A stretch of 64,000 bases of DNA from Sipunculus nudus (lineage: Eukaryota; Annelida; Sipuncula; Golfingiida; Sipunculidae): the NCBI GenBank assembly GCA_026874595.1, contig CM049316.1:45275695-45339694 (forward strand), given 5' to 3'. Below are positions 39,701 through 54,700 of this stretch, piece after piece. A model generated the notes under the pieces. It was given only the letters and a program-made list of their open reading frames with translations. It did no database searches and was not told the origin of the DNA. The translations under genes and the position numbers were made by a program. Positions within the stretch are counted from its first letter, which is position 1. Each line of letters begins with the position of its first letter.

Positions 39701-42700
39701 GTATGCCTGGCTTTATACAGTCCAGTTAGAACAAGAATGGGACACCTCACAGTTTTGTGTGAACAAGTGCAGCGCATGTATTCACAATATGCCCTTGTCT
39801 TCACATGCAAATTTGTTGACCATGCATCTGACTATGGAGCTAAATCTAACTTCCAGTATGAGTAGCACATGTGTACTAAGTGTGTAGTTGTAGTGTATTT
39901 GCTGTATTGTACATGAGAACAGACTCTGCTGTAACACCCTTGAGTATAAAGACATGAGAACATATTAGGTTGTTACACCGTTGAGAGTCAAGGTGAAGGT
40001 CGCTGAGAGCCACATGGCGAGTGTAAGCATAACAAGTGAGCAGTTATGTATGCTGTGAACCAGTAATAAAGGGTTTTATAAACCACAGAGTTGCTTACTT
40101 CAGAAGACCCACACATGGACCACAGCTGTCAGAAAAGGGGGAAAAGATCAAAATTTGTCACAAATTTAATTTTTTCACAGTTTTAGCAAGCTACTCCTTT
40201 TTTATAGAGCCCTTAAGCTACAGAATGCAGATCTGGCATAAGGAATGCGGATAATAATCAGTATTGATTAAATAAATAAGGTGAGTTTCCTTATGCATAT
40301 ACCCAGCATGTGGAATGCATATCTGGCAAAACAAATCGCTACATATGGCAAATGGGCATGGTATCCCAGAGCGGCACATAGTAAATATCCATGTTGCTGG
40401 TAGGCCTACATATGAAATCTCTCAACAGGCATTCAGCATGCATCATTCCAGATTCCATACATGATGAATCTTAGCTTTTCTTTTTTTTAGTCATATACTT
40501 ACAGGAGACCTGAAATCTGACATCAACAAGGATACTCACTTGTAAACCATTCCATGACAGATGATTACAGTTCCATCATCTGATGCGGAGGCGAAGAGAG
40601 GATACTTTCTATGATAACACACCTGTCTTACTGCCTTCTTATGATGCCTGTCAACAGAAACAACAATGATATGCTCTGATACCTTGTTTACTGATATGCT
40701 TGTCTGCTCAAGAAATCTTAATAATAAACTGAGATGCCATAATATGCCCACATATTGGGTTTACCCCCTTGGAAAAGAACCCCTCCTTTTGAATAATTTA
40801 TTTTGTAAGGTGTCAGTGACATGTCAAAGTCATTAATTCTGGAAATCATGCAAGAACTTAATTAAAACATCTGTGTGTCAAATTTAAGGGTAATATAAGC
40901 ATTATGCCAAAGATGATGGTGTTTACATAAATGCTGAGATTTTTAAGATAATCCCTTGAACATTTTACAAAAATAGGTAAGAAAATGCCAACCCCATCTC
41001 ATACATTCTTTTTATTTGATTTATATCCACATGTTTATAGTATGTTGGGGGACCTGCAAAAATAATCCAATCACATTCAATAAGGACATCTGGTGCAAAT
41101 TAGGTGGGCCAGATTTTTGCAGAGGGTGTTTTGCAATTGGAGACCTTTACACTTGCGCCCATAAACAAGTTTTGTGTATTGTCTGTATGTCAACAGTGGC
41201 ACCATGTGCCGTGTTTACTAACTGCTAGTAGAGAAACAAGCTGATAAATCTGTCACAGAGGTGGTAAAACAAGTTTTCTGACACAGGAATTATCTACAGT
41301 TCATAAATATGAAAGCAAAGAAAGTCCTATACCACATAAAGGCTGCAGAAGAGGAAGATAAACAGCTGACTTTAATGATGCTGGTGTATAAATGTCAGTT
41401 CAGCTGTGTAGATGGATGGGGGCAATGTTGTAATTGTTAAGTGTTGGGCTAATGATCAAGAGGTTGTGAGAATCCCGGTCAGACTCCCACCGTGCCAAGA
41501 CCCTTGGCCTAGGTTCCAAGTGTGCCTCTGACCACCCAGCAGTAGAAATGGGTTCCAGTAAATACTGGGAAGGTAACCTGCGATGGACTAGCATCCCATC
41601 CTATAAGTCACCTAATGCTACAGAAATCGGGATAAGCTCCGGCCTTATGAGCCACTAGACTCAGGTGCCTTTGCCTTTGACTTTGCCTTTACCCTGTGTC
41701 GATGGTATCGTCTTATTCATGAAGGTTAAATATTTTTAAATATTCTCTTTATGTGAATATCGCAGATTTTATAGTGTAGTGAACAAAACGTAAACCATGA
41801 CATTACCTCAGCATCTGGTATGGTTTTGTTGAGAGGTCAAGGTCAAACCAGCCTAGTCTGCAGTCATAACTTCCAATGATGACATTGTCTCCTGCAGGAT
41901 TAAAAAAACGAAACATGTTTTTTTCATTATTATTTCAGTGCTTGAGTTATTTTGTACTTATCTATTTTACTATGAGGAAAGAATTACACAATTAAATTAG
42001 AGGGTAAATTAGAAAAACAGGTTTTTTTTTCATAAAATGACTTCAATGTTTCATTCAACAAGATAAAATATTTTTTAACCTACAGGACAAAACTTCATTG
42101 CCTGGAATGGGCACATCACTTTAAAGAATTTGAATACTGTTGAAATCACTTGCATGACCATTTTTTGGACTACTAACTGATGGAAATGATAAAATCATTA
42201 AAGTACGTCTGCCTGTCACTAGATGGCAGCACACAGTTAACAGCCCAGGTAGCATGCATGTTGGGGTCACATGGCATGCTCCTGGTTTAAAACCTTATAT
42301 GACAAACACAATGCTATAAATAAATGTCATTTTACAGTCTATATTTTATAATTTTTTCAATTACTGCAATTTTTCACTTTTATTTTTTTCCGCGAGGGTT
42401 CATTTTCCATCCTACCATGCAAAAAGTTACACTGTATAGCCATCCTCACATTGTTAATATGCACTTAATCTTGACAATAAGATAAATTTGACAATCTATA
42501 ACCAGCAGAAATTTTTGTTACCAGTATGCAGATCATATGAAAGATATATTATTTGTAACATCTATCTTTGATTTACCGGTTACATAAAATATAAGTTATT
42601 GTTTATGATATGTCTTTTGATTTTGACTGTTAAACCTACAGGGGTGGTTGCATGGATAACATACATAAAATGCCAATGAGGTTGTCTTTAAAATGATCAT

Positions 42701-45700
42701 TCACCTTTGAAGAGGAGTTGTCATATTCAGTAAGGTTCAATTTTTCCAGAGTTTTTTTCTTTTTGCAAATATCGTAAATTTGAAACTCTACAAACAAAAA
42801 TTGTTGAATGAATCCCAAAGTGTAGAGAGTTGGCTCACCTCCTGGATGTACTGACATACTGGACACCCACTTAACGTTGGTCATCAGTTTTTTTGTCAGC
42901 TCCTGTTTCAGCAGATTGTACACTCTCACGTAGCGCTGAGTCTGTATAATAAATAAATTAGGAAACATCTTTTTTTATGGCTCTATCAAACCAGTTTTTT
43001 GTGTAAATTCATGAAACTGTGCAAAGCTTTTTGTTCAATCACAGCCTTTGCACTTACATCATAGTTATTTTACTCATGTAGTATTGCTGTACATTGCTTG
43101 TTTAAAGGGGTACTCTATAAGACACTGTAATACACTGATATCTGAATAGGTCCCCTTTACAGATTAGGACAAGAATTTAACACAATCTTTACAAAAATAC
43201 ACAGATGGGTCCCCCTTTTCTCTTTCATGCATTACCCCCTTACACAATGGCCATAGAGGGTGTACTGCCAAGGCTGAACTCTTGGGGCCCTATGTGAGGT
43301 ATTGCGTGTCTCAGTGGGACCATTTGGCCCTGCTGTGGATGTTCAATGGGAATAATATACAGTTGTACGCACCGCTACAAACAAGAACGGCCTGACAGGA
43401 TGGAACAGAACACACTGGACCAGACCCTTGGGTTTAGAGAACGGGTTCTGTGATCGTCGCTTTGACAGTTGATGGATCATCACAGACTGGTTTCCTCCCT
43501 CCGGCATCACCACCGCAAAATAATCACCTTTACCGTGCCATGTTACTTGTGATACTGGCTGTAACAACAATGATGAACAAATGAGTCATTCAAATAGAGG
43601 TATCACCATACTTTAAAGTAATACATGCTCAAATTGAAAGAATATTTGCAAGAGATTTTAAATGACACTGCTGTTTTAACAGTTAATTTGCCATTTTGTT
43701 AATGCACACCAAATTACGATTGTAGTTAGCAAAATCTTTGCAGACTTCCCTTAACAGTAATGAAAGAGGCAAACAGAACAAAAAATATTTTTAATGTTCA
43801 TGAAAGATGTTAAGGGGAAAAAAATGTTTAAATTTAAATAGTGTAAGCGCTGATAATGAATTATTTTACCAGAAATAATTTCAATTTACAATAGTTGAAA
43901 CTTCACTGACCTTTGGATGTTTGACCTTTAACCTATAGCCTTGTGTGAACTCCTGGTCTGTATAGTCTTCCCATGAGGTTTGTAGTTTATTTTCTGGAAA
44001 TTAAAATTAAAAGATTAATTTAACTAAATTATATCTATGATACAAAGTTATAATGACATTACCACGTCAACCCAAATAATGCTTGCATTGACTGTAACAT
44101 GAGTCACTAAAAATGTAAAATACTGAAGTTTCAATAAATAACGATGCTGCTAAATAGTATAAATACAATGCCAAATATTGATATATTAGGCCCCCAGTGG
44201 GGACACACATTTCAACACCTACATACAAAGTAAATATTCGCCTCGAAAAACTTATCCCATCTAATACCAAACAACTCACCCCCTCCTCCTGAATATATGC
44301 ATTGTTTTCTAAATTAAATCCTTGTTTTATAACTTGTTGACTTGTTTTTTTCACAGTACGCCTTCCTTTCTGTATGTCTTGCTTTTCTGATATGATATGT
44401 TTCTGACTTTATGCCTTGCTTACTGACTTTATGCCTTGTTTACTGACTTAATGCCTTGGTTACTGACTTCATGCCTTTTTTACTGACTTTATGCCTTCTT
44501 TACTGACTATATCCCTTCTATTCTTATTTTATGCTAGATTAATGTCTTGTAATTTTGATATGAGATGAGATGTTTGATGCCTTACTTGTTGCTGTGTCTG
44601 TCTCTTGGTCTTCATATGACTGTATGACTGAGTCTGTGTTACTGGACATCAGCTTATCTCCAAGTGCTGGGTTTATTAATACCACAGTGTCATCCCTGGA
44701 AAAAATATGTATAAACAAGTGTTGAATAAAGTTCAGCAGAAGCAGTGTAACATTAACGTGCGGCGTACGTAATATGCCTACCAGTAATATATAATCTAAG
44801 AAATAAGCTCTTGGACATAACCTGACCTACGAACAAATTAAATTCTTAAATAGAGGACTATTGATTGTACAAATAGTTTTGGAAATACAGAATTTATCTG
44901 AATAAATGAAGTTTCACATTAAAGCCCACCCTTTAAGCTGTTTACGGACTGTGGTGCATAAAGATATAAATATAGGGCTGTGTTACCAAGCAACTTGTGA
45001 GACCAACAAATTACAATACAGCATGGTCAGTGTGTGAACAATTTGACTTAAAACATAGCAAGAAATCATCAAATAACCAAACTGCATATTGATAACAGAT
45101 TGTATATCCATGATATTTTGTTTTTTACATTTGAATCAGTACCTATGTATCATATGCATTAACCATATAAAGTGGGATGGTTGGTTTTTACAATGTACCT
45201 AAAGGGGACACAGCAAATTACTGGATACGGAATCTTAAATCAAGTTCAGTCTGGTAAGAGATTTTCTTTATTCCTTCTCTGCTATAAATTTATGAAATTA
45301 TGTTAGCTTAAATATGTTTCCTCAAAAGCTTTGTAGACCAGCAATATTGCAGTAGATGAATATTTGTGCTTGTACTTCTTTCATAGATCATGGACTCTTG
45401 AGAGTCCAGGTGTTTGTAACAGCCCTTATGCGGTATGTATGTATTGTAGAAGTACTTGTATATTGTATCCCTCATACACACAGCTCTTACTTTAAGTGTA
45501 AGTCCATGCATTAACTGGTAAATTTCATAACTACCTAAAATCACTGAAATAAAAATAGAAAGAGGTTGTTTAGCAAAAACAGATATGTCTTCCCTATCCC
45601 CAAATTTGAGAAAAAAAATACATTTTTTTTTCAAATGTCACAGCATTCACAAATTATTTCAATTCTGGCTGATTTGACCTTGAAGATAAAGGGAAAGGTC

Positions 45701-48700
45701 CAAGTTTTCAAACAATTCTGAGAATATTTTAGAAACATTTCACAGGTCAAATATCACGAAAAACTACTGAGTGGTTCAAAAGTTATAGCTTTCACAAATA
45801 ATTTATATTCCTGCTTATCTGACCTTGAATATCCAGCTCAAGGTCACCAGTTTTCAAACTCTTCAAAGAACTTGGTTGAAACAATAAGTGTGTCAAGTTT
45901 GAGGAAAAAATATGTGAGACTTCAAAAGTTAAGGGGTTCACAAAAAAATTATTTTGTCCTACTTGACCTATATTATGGTTTTCAAACTTTTCCAAGATAT
46001 TGGTAAAAAACAATTTAAATTTCAAATTACATGAACTCATGATGAGTCATTTTAATATTATTATTATTGTGTTTACAAGAAATGACACAGATAACTATGA
46101 ACGATGACAATGACAGACAAACACTATATGTCTCCCCCCATGGGAGGGGAGACATAATGAACAACCACTAACGCTGCAGTTTCACACTTTAACAGAACAC
46201 AGACAATAATAAGAATGAACTCTTACACAACTGCTGCCACTAGACACAGACTGGGGTTAGGGTTCCATGAGACTGTTTTCACAGCTCCACCAAGCTCGTA
46301 AGTCTTCATGCATCGTCCTGTAGCCACTTCCCAGAAACGTACAGTTTCATCAGAAGATGCTAAAATACAACAAGAATACATTACTTTCTTTTTTTCTCCT
46401 TATGTATATTTAACAGATGGAAATATCAGCATTTCCACATTTTTAAAATTTCATTTATAAGTTCTAGTCAAAGTTTCTCAAGAACATAAATTTGGAATTT
46501 CAAGGCTGTTTTTTTCCCCCAAGGACCTCTTTTTTAGTTCCTACAGATATCCAATCTTCCCAATTTTCAATTTTTTTTTCATTCACAATTTTCAAACATT
46601 AGTCTAGTTTACAAAAATGCCTTGCAAATTGAAGATATACAAACAAATTCAAGCATTTCAAGTATAGGAGAAACTGAATATGCTGTGTAATTCAGTGTTT
46701 CTTGAATGAAGACCATAAATAAAATAATAAAATACCTTTTATTTATGAGTTTTTCTGAATCCCATTTTATATGTAAAAACTAGGAGTGATAAAAAGACAA
46801 AACACTCTTGTTCAAGAATTAGGGCAAACAACACTCAAGTCTGCAGACAACATCATCCAACATGCCTGCAACCAACCCCTACGTATACTCATTACTTGGA
46901 CTGCTATATGATTTGAGAGTTAACCTAACTGGTTCTGCATGGGTGTTTATAAAATGTTTAGAAAATCTGTATAAAGGCATGGACTATATGTGTGTGTATA
47001 TTACCTGACACTAGCCACTGTCCTGTTGGGTCTACACTGACACCACGCACCAGTCCGGAGTGTCCCTTGTACACCTATAAAAAATAACAAGAATAATAAC
47101 AATGATGATGAAATTAATAATCATAATTAGATAATCCAAACAATTATAATAATAATTATTATTTTTACTATTATAATCATCATTAAAAATGATAAATTTA
47201 TGCAAGTACCTGTATAGTGATTTATGACATGTTTAACTTACCTGTTTTGTCAATCTCAAAGAAACTCGCATAAATTACACTATTTGGCAACAAATACAGT
47301 TACAACGAGAATTTCTGGTATTTGTTCAGCTTTTTTCCATCAAACATTTTCCATGATTTCTATCTCATTGCTGCACATTTTCTGTAAAAAGTACACCCTT
47401 CCCTAAATTTCTAGTAAGACCTGTGTGTTTACTTTTCATGATTTCCTCTACTAGACTATCCTCTCAATGCTCATAAGTGCAGCTGTATTGAAAAGCATGT
47501 TGGACATATTTGAATGCTTTCTGTTTCTGTTACTTGTCAGTACTTTTCTGTTACTTGTCCGTACTTTTCTTTTACTTGTCAATCAGTATTTTCTGTTATT
47601 TGTCAGTACTTTTCTTTTACTTTTCAGTACATTTCTGTTACTTGTCAGTTCTTTTCTGTTACTTGTCCATACTTTTCTGTTACTTGTCAATCAGTATTTT
47701 CTGTTATTTGTCAGTACTTTTCTTTTACTTTTCAGTTCATTTCTGTTACTTGTCAGTACTTTTCTGTTACTTTTCAGTTACTTTTCAGTACTTTTCTTTT
47801 AAGTGTCAGTACTTTCAGTAACTTTTTGGTTAGCTCTTGACACCAGTCATCTCCTGTGAGCTGAGCTCTGCAGATAAGTTACTTTGCATCAAACACCAAA
47901 CATAACCAGACAGCACTATCTGACAATCAAGAGTTCAATGTTATCAGACATATTTTCTTAAAACATATCAGATTATTAGTCTCCAGTTAAGATTTCCCCC
48001 TAACTCATTTGTTATGGTGCTCGTATACAAGTGCAGGGTCATTACCAGATAGTTGTGGTACAAGGGCAGGATGACCGGTGATTGAGACGCACTGATCCGT
48101 ATCATCATAATTAATGCCACGGGAATAAAACAAGTGGACCACAGAAGACGGACAATTTGTCAGGGACAATAAGATCCCAGTCATAGAAGAACACAGAACT
48201 TTTATTATTCCAGTTGAGAAAGAAACGAAACAATTTTTAAATAAAGATAGATAATACAAACTGTTCTCGCGTCGTGATACTAAACGTTATAAAAGCCAAA
48301 AACTCACCAGTTACAGACTGGTTGCACAATGAACTGTTGAACGATCACCAGGCCTGGGTTTATCTTCCGGATTACCGTTATTGGGAGAAATGTACACCAA
48401 GGATTTAGTTTAAAGACTTGTTTCTTCAGTATGCAGACTGCTCGGCTACTAACAGCAAACCCGGAGCCATTTCATTTCAATGGGGCCATACCGGTTATGA
48501 GTTGAAGATAAGTATATTTCGTTTTGTATTGTAACGTACGCCTCGTTTGAATGATGTCATAATTTACAGACTTTGTTTTAAACTTTGTATATATTCTATA
48601 TAATGTTAATTTGGATAATTATATATATCTGCACAGTACCATGAGTCTTTCTTTGTATATTTATGTTTGTAGTGTGAAGAACCTGGAAGGAAATTCAATT

Positions 48701-51700
48701 TGCTGGCCAACACTGGCCACCCTTACCTGTCACATATAATTTTGAGAGAATGAGGTTATATATACAGCATATATACAGACATATCTTCATATGAGTCACT
48801 CACCATGGCCTGTGTGGCAGGGAATGGCTGTAGATCTTTGGGTTTGGGCAATTGTAAAAGGCAAAAAACTGCTAAATTGACGGTCCTCTATGAAGCGTGT
48901 CTGAATGATGTGGAAGTAAACAACGCAATGACTTGTGGGAAGGAACTACGCTCTCTCGTATAGTCTCGGTTAACCATGGTGGTGTAGTAGAATTTTGAGA
49001 GAATGAGGTTATATATACAGCATATATAGCATATATACAGACATATCTTCATATGAGTCACTCACCATGGCCTGTGTGGTAGGGAATGGCTGTAGATCTT
49101 TGGGTTTGGGCAACTTTGGTATGAGATCTTCTGGATCTACATTCATCTATAAAACAAATTATATTGTAAACTGCGCTCACACAATAAAAGTGAAGGTATC
49201 TATAGCATTACTGACAAACAACCCTTCATTCAAAATCAATCTTAAAGTCATTGAAAATTTATATGAGAACAATTAAATGTAAATAATTTTAAACCTGGTA
49301 CCATGTTCTCTTTCTGATAGTGTAAATATTTAGGACATTCACATTTATTTTCATATGATATTTTAAAATATTTGAAAGTTTTGACTTCATAAAAAGTACA
49401 TTATTGTTAACACCTAGTCACAGCAAACCACTCTTAAATATTCTAACACATAAAAGATGACAATGTCTCAACACATTTTGCAATTCTCCAAATCCATGCT
49501 TCTTTCTTGTTTAAAAATATTTTATTGAATCAAGATTTTATTAGCATAATTATATGATTATAATCATTTGCCATAAATTTAAAACCCTCACAAACAAAAA
49601 AGCAAATTTCAGCATAATATCATAGAAAGTTGAATGAACATTTTCAACAGAAAGAGAAGGTGAATAAAACAGACTGTAGTTACCCTCATCTTTCTTTGTC
49701 GAGGACACAGATAAAGATCCAGGCATCTCTCAAACCTCTCATTAATAAACCTGTTATATGCTGGTACTGAGCGTAACGTTTTGTATTTCTGTGGGATGTA
49801 ATTCAACTTCCTGTCTTCTTTATCCTGCATTTTCCATGCAAGTTCCTAAAATGAAATACAGCGCAAAAACTGACAAGGATAATTTAGTTTGTGGTTATGT
49901 TTAAACTGCATAAAAAGACACAGGAACTTTGCAGATAGGTAGCATAAAATTTAACATTAATTTTAAGTGTTCTGAAAATACTTATCAGTTACAACAAAGA
50001 AAAACAAAAATTGATTTTGTGCAAAGTTACCAAAAATATCCTAAGCATATATGAAATTTGAAAAACTTCAAAAATATATAATTTACAAACAGATAATTAA
50101 AGATAAATAATAAAATATATTTATCCTTAAATATGTATAATCCAAAAATGTTTTCATCTACTACTGCATATTAAAATACACTGTTAACCCAGAACACATT
50201 CTTGCACACATAATCAGATTCATGTGCTCATATTGGTTTTGCTAACCTTCCTCACTTAAGTTACCATATGACCAAAAGTAATAGTCTCATGAGAGACCTG
50301 ATCTGACAGATTTTTGCACCAGAAATTCACCGTACCATATCAGCAGTTAACACTTTTATTTAAAATACGGTTCCTATTACAGAATATTACAAGAAAGGGA
50401 GGTTTTGAGTATTTGAACCTAAGTTGGAACTCCTGAGAGTAGCCTTACAATTTGGTGCAGCTGTAAATAGAGGTGCGGCCATAAAATGGGGATCTACAGT
50501 AGTTGACACCTGGTTGGGGTCTGTTATGTTATACAATAAACATCAGTAGGCATCAGCATTAGTACCTTGTTTGGTCAACCATGCAGTCTTTATGCAGAAT
50601 TTGAGGTCACTGAGTGACCCCACTCTGGCATGGCAGTCTATGCCACACATGTCGCATGTGTTGACTAGTAATGATTTTTATGTTCCAGAAAAAAACAAGC
50701 ATCTTAATTCAACCAATTCTACTCAAACTGTTGACCAGGGAAGGCTAGTGAACTTTACCATCCCCACACACATACCTCTTCCTCTGTGAACAGATACTCT
50801 GGTGGTGGATTGTAGGACTCAGAATGTCCAGGCAGGTCCATCTTAGGTGCCGGGATGTGGTGACGTAATCTCTTATTGATTTCAGACTGTAAAACGAACA
50901 AGTAACCCACAGGTCACCATTTTTACAGGTCAGCTAAGCAATTGTTAATCTGTCACCCAGTAATTTTAGAGAGAAAAATTCAGCACGTTTTACTTTTATA
51001 AAAATCCTTAAATATAATTCTAAATAATATTTGTGCTGGCATGTGCTTTAAATCTCAGTGTCAAATTATGAAGATGACCAAATAAAAATTGCACTCACCT
51101 TAAAAACACCTGATGAATTTCAGATGTTTCATACACAAGGCTTGGAATAATCGAGAATTCAATTCAACAACTTAATTTTTATTAATTTTAATAAACATCT
51201 GTAGCAAAGTCAATTTCATATTTATTCTTTTATATTATACATATCCCCTTTCAAATTTTGACTTAAGACTGTCATTTGCAAAGCCTTAACTATTGCAATA
51301 TTTAACAATGATTTCTTGCTACATATATTTATCATGATCTAACCAGACATTTTAAAGGGGGCTATTCCAATATCTGACAAAGATTAATTAAAGACAACCC
51401 CTAAAGCCGTTTAAGAAATTGTCCAGAAAACCCCAGGATGACTTGTTACTACCAGTGTTGAGAGAATCTTACAAAAAAAAAGTACCTGGTCATCATCCTT
51501 CCAGAGCATGTAGAAGTTCTCCTCATCCTCTTCTTTCTTTTCTTGTCTTGGTTTAATCCAGCCCATCTTCATGGCATGTACAATACGACCCACCTGTAAA
51601 AAGTCATTTAATGTTTAATCTGATTGTTACTTTACTACCAGTGGGTTTAATGGCCTGCAGTAAACACTACATGTCAACGGACAAGTAAGGCTACTTAGGC

Positions 51701-54700
51701 GGGTCGGTTATCAATAGCTCTGACCAGTAAATATGATAACCAATGCCTCTGACAAGAACAAATATGATTAGCGATGGCTCAGACAACAAATATGATTAGC
51801 AATTGCTCAGACAAGAACATATAATAATTATTGATAGCAGTGACAAGAAAAAAATATGATTACTGATAGCTCTGACAAGTAAATTATGATTATTAACAGC
51901 CCTAACAACAACAAATATGACTATTGCTGGCTCTGATAGAAACTGACAGGACTATAAATGGCTCTGACAAGAACAAATTTGATTACTGATGGCTCTGACA
52001 AGAATAAATATGGTTAGTGTTGGCTCTGACAAGAAAATAGATGATTTTTTATGGCTCTAACCATATATAAACCATATATAGAAATATAATTATCAATGGT
52101 TCTGACTAGAACAATACTGATTTTCAATGGCTCTGACCAGAACAAATAACACAGGGTGACTCATGTTGTACCTTAAGTTTTTCCCACTTTGATGGTATAA
52201 AACTTCTCTTGTGTTCTGGTCTGTTGGTTACCGGATGAATCATCTTCTCATGAGTAAAGAAGTCAACCCAAGGCTGAAAATATCAAATACAACAAGGCTG
52301 AAAATATCAAATATGATATAGAGAGATCAGATTACAAGTGCATGAACCTATTTCCTAGCTCCCACTCCCTTCGCCTTAAGCAAAGATGGACATTTTTATG
52401 GCAATGGGTATTATGTAAAATATTACAAATTATATATTACAGTGCCAAAACACATATAATTATAAAATAATTATATTAATTCTCAAAATAGTTATTGGCA
52501 GCAATATACGTGTACAAATATTCATAACCACCCATCTCCCAATACTGAACAAAACTCATAACAGACCAATGACATGTGAAAGAGATGAGGAGCTGAAGCT
52601 GAAAAGTCCTTAGTCTTATGTATTTCTGTCCCTCAATGGTGAAAGGTTGGGAATATGTTGAAAAGGAACAGATGTAACTTTTAAAAATTTATCTGAGCAT
52701 TTCTCTCTAACAAAGGTCCTAAAATGTGTGTGAACAGTCTTAAACCAGCATTCTGAACATGACTTTGAGAAGAAAAGTAATAAAAAAGTGCTTAAAACTA
52801 ATTAAAGAATGAAGGGAAATAATAATTGCTTTTGAAAAGCACATTTTTAAACAAAAATTTAACACTGAAACTAAATATATTTGTGCACTCTAAGAATGCT
52901 TAAGTATCTATTATGATATAGTAATACTCTTTGAAACTTTTAATGTCAGATAGTTGAGGAAGACTGGAAAAGTCCTGTATAGTTAAAATCTTTGACTTAT
53001 TGGTTTGGTTTACAGTGATACATTTTTTTAAATAATATGATTCTAACCTCATAAGGATTGTAGTTGGGGTCCACATATTTTCCCTTACGTAACCTATGTA
53101 TCATTTCAACATCCTTGTCTGCCAGCACAACATCTTGTCCTGTTGACTTGTCCTTCACTGATCTCCTGCAAAGAAGGGGAAAAAGCCAAGGTCAGAAATA
53201 GAAAGAAAAAACAAAATGGTACGGTTCTTGTACTAATTTTTACATTTGCAGGCAGCATGACATTTCTAACAATGTTAAGACTTTTTTACATTTCTTAGGG
53301 ATCTTCACTGTTCAAAATATACTAAATATGTATACCAAATATGCATGAAAACAAAATTAAACAATCACATTTTATAAGAAAATGCTACACAGCCTATAAT
53401 TTGAAAGTTCTCACAAGTGTACCAATATCATTAGAATAACAACCTCACCTAAATGTAATTGATCAACTAAAACTATAACCCATCCTTTCTTAGCCAACAC
53501 TTCCAGATGTTTCTACTGATATTTGAGAAATCAAAGAGGTATAGTATGGACAAATGGTCAAAAGGAGTGACCATTTAGCTGCAGATCAAACTCAAAAATT
53601 AATTTAGCACTCCCCTCCCAACCAAATCACTTTTTCCTCAGCACATGACATACAAGTCTGCACATTTTACTGATTTGAGAATTGTTGGAGACATTGTATG
53701 GATGTAGATGGAAACAGGATGAAAAGGGGCTGGTTTAATATTCAGATCTGCCTTTGAATTTAACTGATCAAACTTAAATTTAGCATCTTTTTTTTTGCCC
53801 ACTGTCTGTCATTCAACAAAGATTCACTGAGAGTTTCTGGAGAGTGTCAATAGACAAATAGATAAACAGGGATGAACACAGTATATAAGGTAATATTGTG
53901 ATACACAAAATTCTTTTACCGTAATTTCTTGTGTATAATTCAGGCACATGCACAGGCTGGTCTTGGCATAAGGGTATAATTTATCCCAGTATTTCCAGGT
54001 ATTGTCTGCAATTGCCTATGCTGATGGCACATCTCTAGTTGATGCTCATGTACTTACACATACATCAAGCCTTTGTTTCACCCATACAGTAGCCAGGAGG
54101 TCAGCATTTAGTGTAGCTTGTCCTATTGGTAGCGGGGGGATTTTGGGGTAATTCTACAAAGTTTATGATGGGCATACTAAGTCAATTCAACTTTGGAGAC
54201 TGTCTACTGCAAACCAATTTCAATAAATTCCAATTTAATGCTTTTTTCCCTCTTAACAGTCATTGTTTTTAAATACAGATATATGTATAAGTTGCAGTAA
54301 TACTTGAGGAAACTAGTTCTGTTTGACACAGAATATTTTACTGCATTTATCCCAGAGTTAATCTACCATACCAGTAATTAGGATCATCCATCTTCTTTAG
54401 GAAATCATCAATCTCTCCTCCGGACTTTGGTTTACCGATCTTCTTCCCCAGCAAGTCGTAGCCAATGTGTTCGTACTCTTTATACCACTCCATGGGGATG
54501 TTGCCCACAGTGTTTCTTATATCCTGCAAATGATGAATAAATAAGCTTCTTATAAAAGAATTTATTTGCTAGATGATAAAGATAACAAGTAGGCTTATGT
54601 ACACCAGGATAACATATAGCTAGATCATATGACCTGATCTGGGTGCATGGGGACCAATATTCCTCCTAGATTATTCAGATTAAAATAATGAAGAAAAACA

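Noticed and set aside
39544-39865. Overlapping frames on both strands at 39.5-39.9 kb
   Set aside because: No domain or splice sites; not part of BOP1, whose exons account for the whole protein on either side.
47467-47840. Three overlapping repetitive Phe/Leu/Tyr proteins
   Set aside because: All are translations of the 20-bp minisatellite in different frames.
48290-48990. A less AT-rich island in a BOP1 intron as a second promoter or gene
   Set aside because: Open frames are under 30 codons apart from the duplicated exon piece; nothing supports a separate gene.
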